Shown piece by piece: positions 43,726-62,516 of a stretch of DNA of 64,000 nucleotides. The DNA lies in the NCBI GenBank assembly GCA_025141675.1, contig CP081161.1:186001-250000 (forward strand), read 5' to 3'. Within the stretch, counting starts at the first letter, position 1, and every line of letters begins with the position of its first letter. The DNA comes from Rhodobacteraceae bacterium S2214 (GTDB lineage Bacteria; Pseudomonadota; Alphaproteobacteria; Rhodobacterales; Rhodobacteraceae). Under the pieces are notes generated by a model that was given only the letters and a program-made list of their open reading frames with translations, did no database searches and was not told the DNA's origin. Position numbers and translations under genes: made by a program.

Positions 43726-45156
43726 TCAGGTCGGGAACTCAGCAAGACCGGATCTAGTCTGAGCCCCATGTGTAATCGCCTTGACCCGCACAAGCGGTCC
43801 CAGAACAATCAACGTGATGAAAAGAAGGCCAATTTCGGTGTGATAGACGACCGAATAGCCGGTGGCTGGCGTGGCGAGCGCCTCTGACAACATGCCGGTT
43901 CCAGCGGCATGGTTCACGAGGTCACGCAATGTGCCCCCGATAAATATCGACAACCCGGCGCCCGTGGCCTGCGCGGCCCCCCAAGCACCCAGCGCAAGAC
44001 CTCGTCCGGCTGTTCCAGTGGTTTTCATAGTCATCGCGGCCGTCAGCGTGGCGACGCCAAACAACCCGCTTCCAAATCCGATCAATGCGGATCCAACGTA
44101 GAACAATACTGACGACCCAAGCGGTGCCGCAAAGATCACGGCAGCAAAGGCGGCAATGCCAACCAATATGCCGCGCCCACATATCCGGTAGGGGTCCATT
44201 GCACGGGCCAACCACTTTGCGGCCGTCCCGAACCCTAACAAAGCGCCACCTGCCCAAGTGGCCGTTAGCAATGTCGTGGCCGATACAGAAAGGCCAAGAA
44301 TTTCGCCGCCATAAGGTTCAAGCAGCACGTCCTGCATGTTGAAGGCCATTGTCCCGATAAACACGACCGCCAACAGACGGCCCGCGTCACCACCGCTTGC
44401 GAAGTCGGACCAAGCCGCTTTGAACGTTGGCCCTTCGGCGGCGCGTTCAGCCTTCGTCATCGGGGCTACGTTTTCCTGTTTCCACAACGCAATGAGGTTC
44501 AGCAGCAAAGTCACAACAGCGGTCCCCTGCACCACTTGCACAAGGCGTAAAGCACTATAATCACGTAACAATGCCCCAATAATAATCGCCGCGAAGGCCA
44601 TCCCGATCAGATGCATCACGTATAACAGGGCCACGACCTTTGGACGGGTGTCCTCGGTGGCGCGATCCGCGGCAAGTGCGAGCCCCGCAGTTTGCGTCAT
44701 GTGCATCCCGATGCCCGTCAGCAGGAATGCAAGTGCGGCACCAACATAGCCCGCCCACGAAATATCAATCGCCCGGTCACCTGACAAAACCAGCAAAGCC
44801 ATCGGCATAATCGCCAAACCACCGAACTGCCACATCGTCCCAAACCACAGGTATGGAATGCGTTTCCAACCAATCGCAGACCGATAATTGTCGGATTTAA
44901 ACCCAACCAAGGCACGGAACGGGGCCACCAAAACCGGAATAGCAATCATCGCGGCAACCAGCATCGCGCCGATGCCGAGCTCAACAATCATGACACGATT
45001 CAACGTGCCTAAAAGCATCACAGCGGCCATCCCCACGGACACCTGAAACAATGACAGACGTAGCAACTGGCCAAGCGGCAAATCTTCAGACACCGCGTCG
45101 CCAAACGGCAAAAGGCGGGTCGACAAGGATTGCAGGGATTTGGCCTTAAAGATCAC
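43726..45156 (-). CDS. lhaA: Light-harvesting complex assembly protein LhaA (PucC family)
   Basis: This 476-residue protein has 12 membrane helices of the BCH2/PucC branch of the major facilitator superfamily. Family segments include the N-terminal [36 protein letters not shown] and [28 protein letters not shown]. LhaA is proposed to help insert bacteriochlorophyll into LH1. Its start overlaps the bchM stop (ATGA) and it runs into puhA with a 19-base gap, the conserved order in purple bacteria. Confidence 0.95.
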   Translation of the reverse strand: MIFKAKSLQSLSTRLLPFGDAVSEDLPLGQLLRLSLFQVSVGMAAVMLLGTLNRVMIVELGIGAMLVAAMIAIPVLVAPFRALVGFKSDNYRSAIGWKRIPYLWFGTMWQFGGLAIMPMALLVLSGDRAIDISWAGYVGAALAFLLTGIGMHMTQTAGLALAADRATEDTRPKVVALLYVMHLIGMAFAAIIIGALLRDYSALRLVQVVQGTAVVTLLLNLIALWKQENVAPMTKAERAAEGPTFKAAWSDFASGGDAGRLLAVVFIGTMAFNMQDVLLEPYGGEILGLSVSATTLLTATWAGGALLGFGTAAKWLARAMDPYRICGRGILVGIAAFAAVIFAAPLGSSVLFYVGSALIGFGSGLFGVATLTAAMTMKTTGTAGRGLALGAWGAAQATGAGLSIFIGGTLRDLVNHAAGTGMLSEALATPATGYSVVYHTEIGLLFITLIVLGPLVRVKAITHGAQTRSGLAEFPT

Positions 45157-45841
45157 GCAGCACCTCCCTCGAAAACCAATGCGGTCGAGATGTAGAAGCT
45201 TGATTTGATACGTTCGATTTCAGTGACACGGCCTTGCGTGTTCTGCTGGCGTAGCGCCTTTTCAACAGCACGACCATTTTGCGGCACCATTTGTGGGGAC
45301 CGATCAGCACGCGGAAACAACTTTCCAGCCCCGAACATCGCCATCAACAACGGGGTGCGCGGCGGCAACGTGAAGACGAATTTACCCGATACACGGGGGC
45401 CAATTGCGGCCAGCTGGCGGGCGACATCTGGGCTGGTGTAGTAGATCATCGAATCCATCGCGATCCCATGATCGAAATGACCCAACCCGGCATCAAACAT
45501 ATCGCCGGACCGCCAATCAATCGTACCCTTTAACGTGCGTGAGGCACGATCTTGGCCGATTTTCACAAGCGCGGGTGAAATATCAATCGCAACAACATCG
45601 GCACCACGGTTCGCCAATTCGACGGCTGCTGCGCCCGTCCCGCATCCGGCGTCCAACACACGGCACCCCGACAGGTCCTGCGGCAACTGATCCAACATCA
45701 ATCGACGCATACGATCACGGCCCGCACGCACCGTCGCACGAATGCCAGACACCGGTGCATCCGACGTCAACCGTTCCCAAACCTTGGTCGCAGAGCGGTC
45801 GAAGTAATCTTCAACGCGGTCACGTGTGGCGGTGTAATCCA

Positions 45842-45842
<1 letters not shown>
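45153..45842 (-). CDS. bchM: Mg-protoporphyrin IX O-methyltransferase
   Basis: This 229-residue SAM-dependent methyltransferase makes Mg-protoporphyrin monomethyl ester, the AcsF substrate. The SAM-binding motif is VLDAGCGTGAAAVELA (about residues 62-77), followed by VVAIDISP. The N-terminus DYTATRDRVEDYFDRSATKVWERL is typical. The ATG at 45842 shares one base with the bchL stop (TGATG); a TTG one codon upstream is ignored. Confidence 0.95.
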
Positions 45843-53692
<7,850 letters not shown>

Positions 53693-53745
53693 GTAAACTT
53701 TTCCTGACGCTTGCATGTGTCATGCTAGGTCCCAAAGTCGCAAAG

Positions 53746-53763
53746 TGTCAACTTTAAGTTACA
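53746..53763. promoter_or_regulatory. PpsR/CrtJ-type operator, site 1 of bchF/ppaA
   Basis: TGT-N12-ACA (TGTCAACTTTAAGTTACA) lies 53 bases upstream of bchF and is close to an extended palindrome. It matches the PpsR/CrtJ consensus; PpsR repression of the bchF promoter is established in Rhodobacter. Confidence 0.8.
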
Positions 53764-53867
53764 CATCGTGATGGAAATATTAGCGCTTACAATATGAGCA
53801 TCCTATCAAATTTCGCCCTATATATTAGAAAGATAGAGCAATTTCTGCAAATCCGAGTTAGAAAAAG

Positions 53868-53885
53868 TGTCAATTATCTTTGACA
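53868..53885. promoter_or_regulatory. PpsR/CrtJ-type operator, site 2 of bchF/ppaA
   Basis: TGT-N12-ACA (TGTCAATTATCTTTGACA) has matching TGTCAA / TTGACA outer arms. It lies 84 bases upstream of ppaA and 175 upstream of bchF. With site 1 it forms a spaced pair over the divergent promoter, allowing control of ppaA as well as bchF. Confidence 0.8.
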
Positions 53886-53969
53886 ATTCGTCAACTTGCG
53901 CAGACACTGCATGTCACTTCTTGCAATCCCACTGAATGATCCTTTCCGAAACGGCACAAAGGTGCGCAG

Positions 53970-54728
53970 ATGACTCAATCATCAACAACAAAAGCGCCTC
54001 GGGGTTTGCGGATTGGCGCGTCTGAAACGAAAGCACAGCTTGCAAACGCAAACCCCGCTTTGAACGCAGACATCCTTTTGTCGCTTTACGATGCTGCGCT
54101 GTCGTCCGGCCGTGAAGACTGCAAGTTGACCATTACGCAAGCCGCCAGCGCCGGAATTGCCCAGATGACTTTGGCCGATCACTACATTCCTGCGGTTGCC
54201 AAGGTTTTGGGCGATCACTGGTGCAGCGACGTTCTTGGATTTGCCAGCGTGACCATTGGGGTGGCCCGCCTACAGGCCCTGCTACGCGAACTCGGCCCGG
54301 AATGGTCCGCAGATTCGACAGCACCCGCGAATGCACCCGGCGTCTTGTTGATCACTCCACGGAACGCTGCTCATACACTTGGAGCGGCAGTTATTGCAGG
54401 GCAACTCCGCCGTAACGGGTATTCAGTCAGGATGGCATTTGATGCCGACCGGCAATCTGTTGCCAGTTTGATGGATCGCATTGCCTTTGACGCCATATTC
54501 ATTTCGGCTGCGCGGTCTGAAAGCCTTGATAAATTGCGTCGTTTGATAGAGTTTGTACGGACGTTAACTTTTCACCGTTTGCCGATTGCGATTGGCGGGT
54601 CGGTTTTAGAGACATCAGCCGATGTTGCGGCCCTGACCGGGGCGGACATCATGACATCAAATATCGATGAGGCGATCACATTTTGCGGCCTAAAAGAACA
54701 GCCGTCCCAAAATACCGCCAGGACCTAG
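53970..54728 (+). CDS. ppaA: PpaA/AerR cobalamin-binding antirepressor
   Basis: This 252-residue protein has a B12-binding-like domain in the C-terminal two thirds (VLLITPRNAAHTLGAAVIAG). His135 in the HTLG motif corresponds to the cobalamin-ligating His of AerR. In Rhodobacter, AerR/PpaA binds cobalamin in a light-dependent way and relieves PpsR/CrtJ repression. Gene order bchF / ppaA-ppsR is the classical arrangement. It starts after two PpsR-type operators and ends 35 bases before ppsR, with which it is probably co-transcribed. Confidence 0.9.
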   Translation: MTQSSTTKAPRGLRIGASETKAQLANANPALNADILLSLYDAALSSGREDCKLTITQAASAGIAQMTLADHYIPAVAKVLGDHWCSDVLGFASVTIGVARLQALLRELGPEWSADSTAPANAPGVLLITPRNAAHTLGAAVIAGQLRRNGYSVRMAFDADRQSVASLMDRIAFDAIFISAARSESLDKLRRLIEFVRTLTFHRLPIAIGGSVLETSADVAALTGADIMTSNIDEAITFCGLKEQPSQNTART

Positions 54729-54763
54729 ACCATGACCAAGTGCCAAACACCGGTACGACAGCG

Positions 54764-56191
54764 ATGACATCGCGCGGTACAAAATACTGGAACTCCGGCT
54801 CCATTCCACTGATCGCTCCTGAAATTCTGGGCAACATCATTGCTGAAGTCGCTGACCTCGGCATCGTGATTTCAAGCGAAGGTCACGTGTTATCGGTGCT
54901 GGTCAATCCGCTGTACGATTCATTCAAATCGTTCGAACGGTTTGAAAATCGCGATATCCGGACGATCCTGACAACGGAAAGCATTCCAAAGTTTGAAAGC
55001 CGTCTTGCTGCATTTTTGCGCGAAGACGAGAACGTCAAACCTGTTGAACTGAACCACGCCAGCGCAACAGGTCGGTGGGAATTCCCCATCCGGTACAGCT
55101 TCCACAGCATTGGCCCAGACGGTGCCATTTTGATGCTCGGGCGTGATCTGCGTCCTGTCGCAGAGATGCAGCAACAATTGGTCCAAGCCCAGATCGCGCT
55201 TGAACAAGACTACGAAACCCAGCGCGAACATGACACGCGGTTTCGGGTTCTTATGGAAAACACGACCGACGCCATGGTCTTTGTGTCGGCACATAGCGGT
55301 CTGATTACTGAAGCGAATCACATCGCCGCCAACCTGCTGGAAAGCAATCGTGACAGTTTGGTCGGTCGACATTTCGCGGATTCATTTGCTGTGCGCAAAG
55401 CGGGTGATCTTGTCGCGGACATGACGACGCAAGCAATTGCAGAGACGGACACCCCCGTCACAGCCACACTGCGCAAATCCGGTGTTGATCTGTTGATGAC
55501 ACCGACTCTGTTTCGGGCGGCGGGCGAACGCGTCCTGTTGTGCCGTATCGCCCCGAAAGATGAGGCAGCCGTTCGTCCTGACGATCTGTCAGCGAATTTG
55601 CGCGGTCTTTACAAAAGCAGCACAGACGCGATCGTTTTCACGACCGACGACGGCACGATCATGTCGGCCAATGACGGGTTCCTGAACCTGATCGACATCG
55701 CACACGATATATCCGTGCGGGGCAATAACCTTGCCAACTACCTCCAAAGGGGCACGGTCGACGTCAAAGTCATGGCTGAAAATGCAGCTCGCAACGGCAA
55801 GATGCGGTTCTACGCGACCCGTGTTGCGGGTGATTATGGCAGTCCACGCGCTGTTGATATCTCTGTCTCGCAGATCATGGCCGGTAAAACGCCGCTGCTT
55901 GCATATGTGATCCGCGAAAATACGGGGTCAGACACCGCCCGCGAGGCTACCGGCGCGACGGCTGAAGATACGATGCAATCCGTGAAGGAACTTGTCGGTC
56001 AGGCCACATTGAGAGACATCGTCGCAGAAACGACAAATGTGGTCGAAAAAATGTGTATTGAAACGGCGGTTGCTTTGACCATGAACAACCGCGTGGCCGC
56101 CGCAGAAATGCTGGGGCTTTCACGGCAATCGCTTTATGTGAAGCTGCGCAAATTCAATCTACTCTCCCGCGATGGAACCGCAGGAGAGTAA
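54764..56191 (+). CDS. ppsR: Transcriptional repressor PpsR/CrtJ
   Basis: This 475-residue redox-responsive repressor has an N-terminal domain (~10-140), a Q-linker helix (MQQQLVQAQIALEQDYETQ), PAS1 (~160-265), PAS2 (~280-390) and a Fis-type helix-turn-helix (VAAAEMLGLSRQSLYVKLRK). The two redox cysteines of the family are both kept: C260 (RVLLCRI) and C431 (VVEKMCIETA, in the DNA-binding region). The ATG at 54764 is chosen; the frame is open upstream inside ppaA. It should repress crt and bch genes under O2 at the TGT-N12-ACA sites in this window. Confidence 0.95.
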   Translation: MTSRGTKYWNSGSIPLIAPEILGNIIAEVADLGIVISSEGHVLSVLVNPLYDSFKSFERFENRDIRTILTTESIPKFESRLAAFLREDENVKPVELNHASATGRWEFPIRYSFHSIGPDGAILMLGRDLRPVAEMQQQLVQAQIALEQDYETQREHDTRFRVLMENTTDAMVFVSAHSGLITEANHIAANLLESNRDSLVGRHFADSFAVRKAGDLVADMTTQAIAETDTPVTATLRKSGVDLLMTPTLFRAAGERVLLCRIAPKDEAAVRPDDLSANLRGLYKSSTDAIVFTTDDGTIMSANDGFLNLIDIAHDISVRGNNLANYLQRGTVDVKVMAENAARNGKMRFYATRVAGDYGSPRAVDISVSQIMAGKTPLLAYVIRENTGSDTAREATGATAEDTMQSVKELVGQATLRDIVAETTNVVEKMCIETAVALTMNNRVAAAEMLGLSRQSLYVKLRKFNLLSRDGTAGE

Positions 56192-56204
56192 TTAAAGACA
56201 TGCC

Positions 56205-56726
56205 TTAGTGGTTGCTGTGGTCGTCATGGCCTTCGCCGTGATCCATCTTCATGCCGTCCATATGCCCTGAACCAACGCGCTCGACGATTTCTTCAAGCGT
56301 TTCGACGTCAAAGACGACTTCGATGCTACCCGCTGTTTCAAAAACGAGCGTCGCGTTCACAGTTTCACCTTTTTCAAAGGGGTCGCCATCAAGACCCATA
56401 AACATGATGTGCTTGCCACCCGGCGCGAACGTCACAGATTCGCCCGGTGCAATTTCTGCGCCCTCGATCTGGAACATCGTTGCCACGTCATTTTCGACTT
56501 TCACGTCGTGGATTTCAACGCGCGGAAAATCAGCTTCGACCGCAATCAATGTATCAGCCGCCTCGCCGTTATTCGTGATCGTCAAGTAGCCCGCGCCGGT
56601 CATTGCGGACGCAGGTGTTGTCTTGGCGGCAGGGTGGTCGATCACCAGATCACCAACCTTATACTCGTGTGCTGCGACCAGTGATGGCATCGCAACGGCT
56701 GTCAAAACCGCCATAAATCTAAGCAT
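56205..56726 (-). CDS. Periplasmic copper chaperone, PCu(A)C family
   Basis: This 173-residue secreted protein has a signal peptide to about residue 18 (VAAHE) and a PCu(A)C domain with H-(x)n-M (HDVKVENDVATMF) and HxM (GKHIMFM) copper ligands. A C-terminal tail very rich in His, Met and acidic residues follows (GHMDGMKMDHGEGHDDHS). The family delivers Cu(I) to cytochrome oxidase CuA or cbb3 sites. I chose the ATG at 56726 because AAAGGG lies 9 bases upstream. It converges on ppsR. Confidence 0.88.
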   Translation of the reverse strand: MLRFMAVLTAVAMPSLVAAHEYKVGDLVIDHPAAKTTPASAMTGAGYLTITNNGEAADTLIAVEADFPRVEIHDVKVENDVATMFQIEGAEIAPGESVTFAPGGKHIMFMGLDGDPFEKGETVNATLVFETAGSIEVVFDVETLEEIVERVGSGHMDGMKMDHGEGHDDHSNH

Positions 56727-56901
56727 CTGAATCATCCCTTTACTCATAGGCTTCATCGGTTGGGTAACTTTGTCAGGCACACGGTACAAGTGGCTAGATG
56801 TCACAGCTGATTGTGTCAGCAATTAAATTCTTAACGCTATCTTAACCTTTATTAGCGATAGCTGGGTGGGCGATTGTGGAAGCGAGGCAAACAAGTTGAG
56901 A

Positions 56902-59787
56902 ATGGGGCGTGAATCTCCGACGGACTTGCTAGCGGCTAGCCTGATTGACCCGCTGACGATTCCCGCAGTCTATTTAAAGCCGGATGGTGTCATCATTCAC
57001 CATAACGATGCTTGGGTCGATTGGATCAGCGCGGACCCTACCCCAGTTTTTGGCCCAAATATTTGTAGCCTTATTCACCCATCCCAACGCAGCGCGTTTA
57101 TAGATCGACTTAGTCCAATAGGCTTAACCCACGGGGATGGCTGCGTTTTTCGTACCACCCACAAGGGGCGTTCGATTTGGTTCACGGCTGTGGGCGGGAT
57201 CCAGAAATGGGATTCTGGTATCCTAGGCCTTGTTGTCCCAAGTCGCAGTTGTGACATGCAGCCCAATGGTTACCGACCCGAAAGCTGCTTCTGGTCCGAA
57301 GTCATCAACAACCTGCCTGACGGTTTCTGGTCCTATGATCGGTCCCTGAAAGAATCGTTTCGATCCGATGCATGGTTTGCGTTGCGTGGCCTCGATAAAT
57401 CCGAACATTTACACACATCGCGCGCGACCCAACTTGCCCGCATACACCCCAACGACCTGCCAGATGTGTTGCAGGCCACCCGCAAATTGATGCTTGATGG
57501 TGCCTGCGATGTGCAATTCCGCGAACTGCACGCTGATGGGCATTGGATATTCATTCGGTCGCAAGCCAGAGTCACGGAGCGCGACGAAAACGGAAAACCG
57601 ATTAGAATTATCGGGACCGATAGCGATGTTTCACAGCTGGAACAGACCCAATCGTCGTTAGAAGAACTCAACAAACTTAAATTTCGCTGGCTTCACGCCA
57701 TGGACAGCGAAATGCACGGCATGTGGGACATCGATAACGCCGCGAACATCCGCTATTTTTCCAAAGGGTGGCGCCTTATTCGTGGCCTTCCCGCGGATCA
57801 CCCGGGTGTGACAAGCAGCAGCGACTTGCTCAATCGCGTCCACACTCTGGATCACGCCGCCCTGATGAAATCTATGGATGCCGTTGAGCGTGGAGAGCTT
57901 GATCAGTTCTTTTACGAATATCGCGAAAAGCACGCCGAAGGACATTGGATTTGGATTTTGTCACGCGGTCAGGTCGTATCGCGCGGCCCTTGCGGCAAGC
58001 CGATGCGCATCATTGGCACCGATACAAACATCACCCACCTCAAGCAACTCGGCGACCAATACGACGATGTTTCGAAGCGTTTAGAACTGGCCATACGAAC
58101 GTCGGGCTTCGGCGTTTGGGAATTCAACATCGACACGCAAACTGTCACGTGGGACCGGCAGATGTATGCGATGTATGGGATCACCGATGGTGATCAGCAA
58201 AAATCCAGAACGATATGGGAAGATTCGCTTCACCCCGATGACTATGATGAAATCGTCGAAGCAAGCGCAATTTCGATGCGCGACCGTGTGGATTTTGATC
58301 TGTCATATCGCATCATTCGCGGTGATGGCGTGATGCGCCATCTGCGTTCGACTGGGCATTACTTTACTGATGCGCAGGGTGTGGACAAACTGATTGGCAT
58401 CAATTGGGATACAACACGCGAACATGAACAGGCCGAAGCACTGCGCGAAGCCAACGAAAAAGCGGTTGAACAAAATGCTGCTTTGGAAGCCGCACGCGCA
58501 GAAATGGAATACCAATCCAACCACGATGCGCTGACCGATTTGCCAAATCGGCGCATGCTCGAACGGTATCTGAAAAACGCTCGGGACCGCCGCGTTGAAA
58601 ACAAGATGCGCAGTGCGGTGCTACATATCGACCTCGACCGATTCAAGCAGATCAATGATACATTGGGACATGCGGCCGGTGATGCCGTTCTGCGCCATGT
58701 TGCTGATATCCTGCGCAGTGCAGCGACGCCAAACTGCATCGTTGCACGTGTCGGCGGCGATGAATTCGCCGTTTTCTTGGATCACGCTCCTCACAATGCG
58801 TTGTTAGGGTATTGGGCACGCAGCATCATTCAGGAATCAAAACGTCCCTTTATGTATGAAGGCCACGAATGCCGTTTCGGGCTGAGCATCGGCATTGCGA
58901 CAGACGACCATTTGCTGATGGATGATACCGCCCTGTTTTCAAACGCGGATCTGGCGCTTTACCGCGCTAAAGAAGACGGGCGCGGGCAACTGCACTTTTA
59001 TACTGCGGACCTGAAAACGGCGGCGCTCGCGCGGCGGCAATGTGCTGACGACATGCTCATCGCACTTGATGAAGGCCAATTTCAGTGCGTTTACCAACCG
59101 CAATATGACTGCAAGACGCTTGAAATTGCCGGCGCAGAAGCGTTGGTCAGGTGGGATCACCCCACACGAGGTAGGTTAACGCCCGATGCATTTCTGGATG
59201 TTGCCGAAGATCTTGATATCGTTGCAAAGATCGATCAGGTGGTTTTCGAACAGGCACTGAAAGATTCAACGCGGTGGCGGGCAGCCGGGAAATACGTTCC
59301 ACAAATTTCGGTGAATGTTTCGGCAAAACGGCTCTTGGATCCGATGCTTGCAATGCGCATATCCCACCTCGCCGACGAAGAACAAAACTTCGCTTTTGAA
59401 CTGCTAGAATCCGTATTTCTTGACGATGCGGATGATAACCTTGCGACCAATCTCGATTGTATCCGCAAACTCGGGATTGCGATCGAAGTCGACGATTTTG
59501 GAACCGGCCATGCCTCGATGGTGGGTTTGCTGAATCTCCGGCCTGATCGACTAAAAATTGATCGCCAATTGGTCATGCCCCTCGTCCGCAGTCAGCAACA
59601 ACGCAGGTTGGTGGCCTCCATCATCGAAATCGGGCACGTTTTAGGCATTTCAGTCGTCGCAGAAGGCGTCGAAACCCAAGAACACGTCAAAGTTCTCGCA
59701 AGTCTTGGGTGCGATTTCTTGCAAGGCTACGGTCTGGCCCGTCCCATGGGCGTCGACGACATACAAGAGCTTCTGCCAAACTTATAA
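56902..59787 (+). CDS. Four-PAS GGDEF-EAL cyclic-di-GMP protein
   Basis: This ~961-residue cytoplasmic protein has four PAS/PAC units (~20-120, ~135-260, ~270-395, ~400-525; WIFIRSQARVTERDENGKPI is a PAC segment) and a short coiled coil (EQAEALREANEKAVEQNAAL). A GGDEF domain with an intact GGDEF motif (618-622) and an EAL domain with intact EAL (746-748), DDFGTGHAS and EGVETQEH follow. Both synthesis and breakdown of c-di-GMP are possible. There are no membrane helices. The start is uncertain: GTG 56866, TTG 56896 (GAGG eight bases before) or ATG 56902. Confidence 0.9.
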   Translation: MGRESPTDLLAASLIDPLTIPAVYLKPDGVIIHHNDAWVDWISADPTPVFGPNICSLIHPSQRSAFIDRLSPIGLTHGDGCVFRTTHKGRSIWFTAVGGIQKWDSGILGLVVPSRSCDMQPNGYRPESCFWSEVINNLPDGFWSYDRSLKESFRSDAWFALRGLDKSEHLHTSRATQLARIHPNDLPDVLQATRKLMLDGACDVQFRELHADGHWIFIRSQARVTERDENGKPIRIIGTDSDVSQLEQTQSSLEELNKLKFRWLHAMDSEMHGMWDIDNAANIRYFSKGWRLIRGLPADHPGVTSSSDLLNRVHTLDHAALMKSMDAVERGELDQFFYEYREKHAEGHWIWILSRGQVVSRGPCGKPMRIIGTDTNITHLKQLGDQYDDVSKRLELAIRTSGFGVWEFNIDTQTVTWDRQMYAMYGITDGDQQKSRTIWEDSLHPDDYDEIVEASAISMRDRVDFDLSYRIIRGDGVMRHLRSTGHYFTDAQGVDKLIGINWDTTREHEQAEALREANEKAVEQNAALEAARAEMEYQSNHDALTDLPNRRMLERYLKNARDRRVENKMRSAVLHIDLDRFKQINDTLGHAAGDAVLRHVADILRSAATPNCIVARVGGDEFAVFLDHAPHNALLGYWARSIIQESKRPFMYEGHECRFGLSIGIATDDHLLMDDTALFSNADLALYRAKEDGRGQLHFYTADLKTAALARRQCADDMLIALDEGQFQCVYQPQYDCKTLEIAGAEALVRWDHPTRGRLTPDAFLDVAEDLDIVAKIDQVVFEQALKDSTRWRAAGKYVPQISVNVSAKRLLDPMLAMRISHLADEEQNFAFELLESVFLDDADDNLATNLDCIRKLGIAIEVDDFGTGHASMVGLLNLRPDRLKIDRQLVMPLVRSQQQRRLVASIIEIGHVLGISVVAEGVETQEHVKVLASLGCDFLQGYGLARPMGVDDIQELLPNL

Positions 59788-59860
59788 TTCACCTTGCGAC
59801 GACTGCTGTTTTCGCCATGCTGCGGTCAAGGAAACTTACCAAATCAAAAGGCGACCTCTT

Positions 59861-60733
59861 ATGGCAAAACTCGCATTCTTGGGCCTCGGCGTCATGGGCT
59901 ATCCGATGGCCGGACATCTGCAAGCTGCTGGCCACGACGTCACCGTTTATAATCGGACCGCTGCAAAAGCAGACGCTTGGGTCAAAGAACACGGCGGGGC
60001 AGCCGCAAAAACACCTCGCGAAGCCGCAATCGGCGCTGATTTGGTGATGGCCTGCGTCGGCAACGATGACGATCTGCGGTCTGTAACACTCGGCGATGAT
60101 GGTGCTTTTGCAGGAATGGCCGACGGGACATTGTTCGTAGACCACACAACCGTGTCCGCCGCCGTGACACGTGAATTATTCCAAGCTGCCGCCGACAAGG
60201 GCATCGGTTTCGTCGATGCGCCTGTGTCTGGCGGTCAAGCAGGCGCTGAAAATGGTCAACTGTCGATCATGTGTGGTGGCGTGCAGGCCCAGTATGATGC
60301 TGCCGAAAAAGTCATCACGACTTACGCCAAATTGTGCCGCCGGATCGGTGACAGTGGTGCGGGGCAAGTCACCAAGATGTGCAACCAAATCGCCATCGCA
60401 GGGCTGGTTCAGGGCCTGTCAGAGGCGCTTCACTTTGCCGATAAGGCCGGACTTGACGGCGAATCCGTGGTTGAGGTGATCAGTCAGGGCGCGGCTGGCA
60501 GTTGGCAAATGGCGAACCGTTATAAGACGATGATCGCCGACGAATTCGATCATGGGTTTGCAGTGGATTGGATGCGCAAAGACCTCGCAATTTGCTTGGC
60601 AACAGCAGAAGAAAACGGCGCAAGCTTACCCGTCACAGCACTTGTCGATCAGTTCTACAAAGACGTCCAAAAACTGGGTGGTGGTCGGTGGGATACCTCT
60701 TCCCTTCTTAAACGCCTGACGTCTGTGGGTTAA
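59861..60733 (+). CDS. Beta-hydroxyacid dehydrogenase (HIBADH/GlxR family)
   Basis: This is a 290-residue NAD(P)-dependent oxidoreductase. The Rossmann start is LAFLGLGVMGYPMAGHL, the substrate-loop signature VDAPVSGGQAGAENGQLSIM is present, and the catalytic Lys is in GAGQVTKMCNQI. The family includes 3-hydroxyisobutyrate dehydrogenase and tartronate semialdehyde reductase. The KMCNQ form is common in the GlxR/HIBADH-like group, and the substrate cannot be fixed. The start at 59861 follows AAAAGGCG; the frame is open upstream inside the GGDEF-EAL gene. A GlxR role would fit glyoxylate use, but the genes are 50 kb apart. Confidence 0.85.
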   Translation: MAKLAFLGLGVMGYPMAGHLQAAGHDVTVYNRTAAKADAWVKEHGGAAAKTPREAAIGADLVMACVGNDDDLRSVTLGDDGAFAGMADGTLFVDHTTVSAAVTRELFQAAADKGIGFVDAPVSGGQAGAENGQLSIMCGGVQAQYDAAEKVITTYAKLCRRIGDSGAGQVTKMCNQIAIAGLVQGLSEALHFADKAGLDGESVVEVISQGAAGSWQMANRYKTMIADEFDHGFAVDWMRKDLAICLATAEENGASLPVTALVDQFYKDVQKLGGGRWDTSSLLKRLTSVG

Positions 60734-60738
60734 CGCCG

Positions 60739-60772
60739 CTTCTTTTGGTCATAAATATCTCCGCCGGAGGCA
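60739..60772 (-). repeat. Dispersed intergenic motif, copy 3 (after pgm)
   Basis: On the minus strand, a CTCC-GCC-GGAG stem is followed by AGATATTTATGACCAAAAG and AAG. It is the same tail as after aroC and acsF, here in the pgm/HIBADH convergent gap and oriented with pgm. Confidence 0.55.
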
Positions 60773-60823
60773 TCAGGGCTGTCATCCCCACTGGCTTCGG
60801 CGTTCAGCTATCCAAAATGTCTT

Positions 60824-60839
60824 GCCTGCCTTGGCAGGC
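60824..60839 (-). terminator. Hairpin downstream of pgm
   Basis: A perfect 7-bp stem GCCTGCC / GGCAGGC with a two-base TT centre lies 19 bases past the pgm stop, followed on the minus strand by AAGACATTTTGG. It is a plausible terminator, with a weak T run. Confidence 0.5.
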
Positions 60840-60857
60840 CCATTTCGGTCAGACAAT

Positions 60858-62516
<1,659 letters not shown>

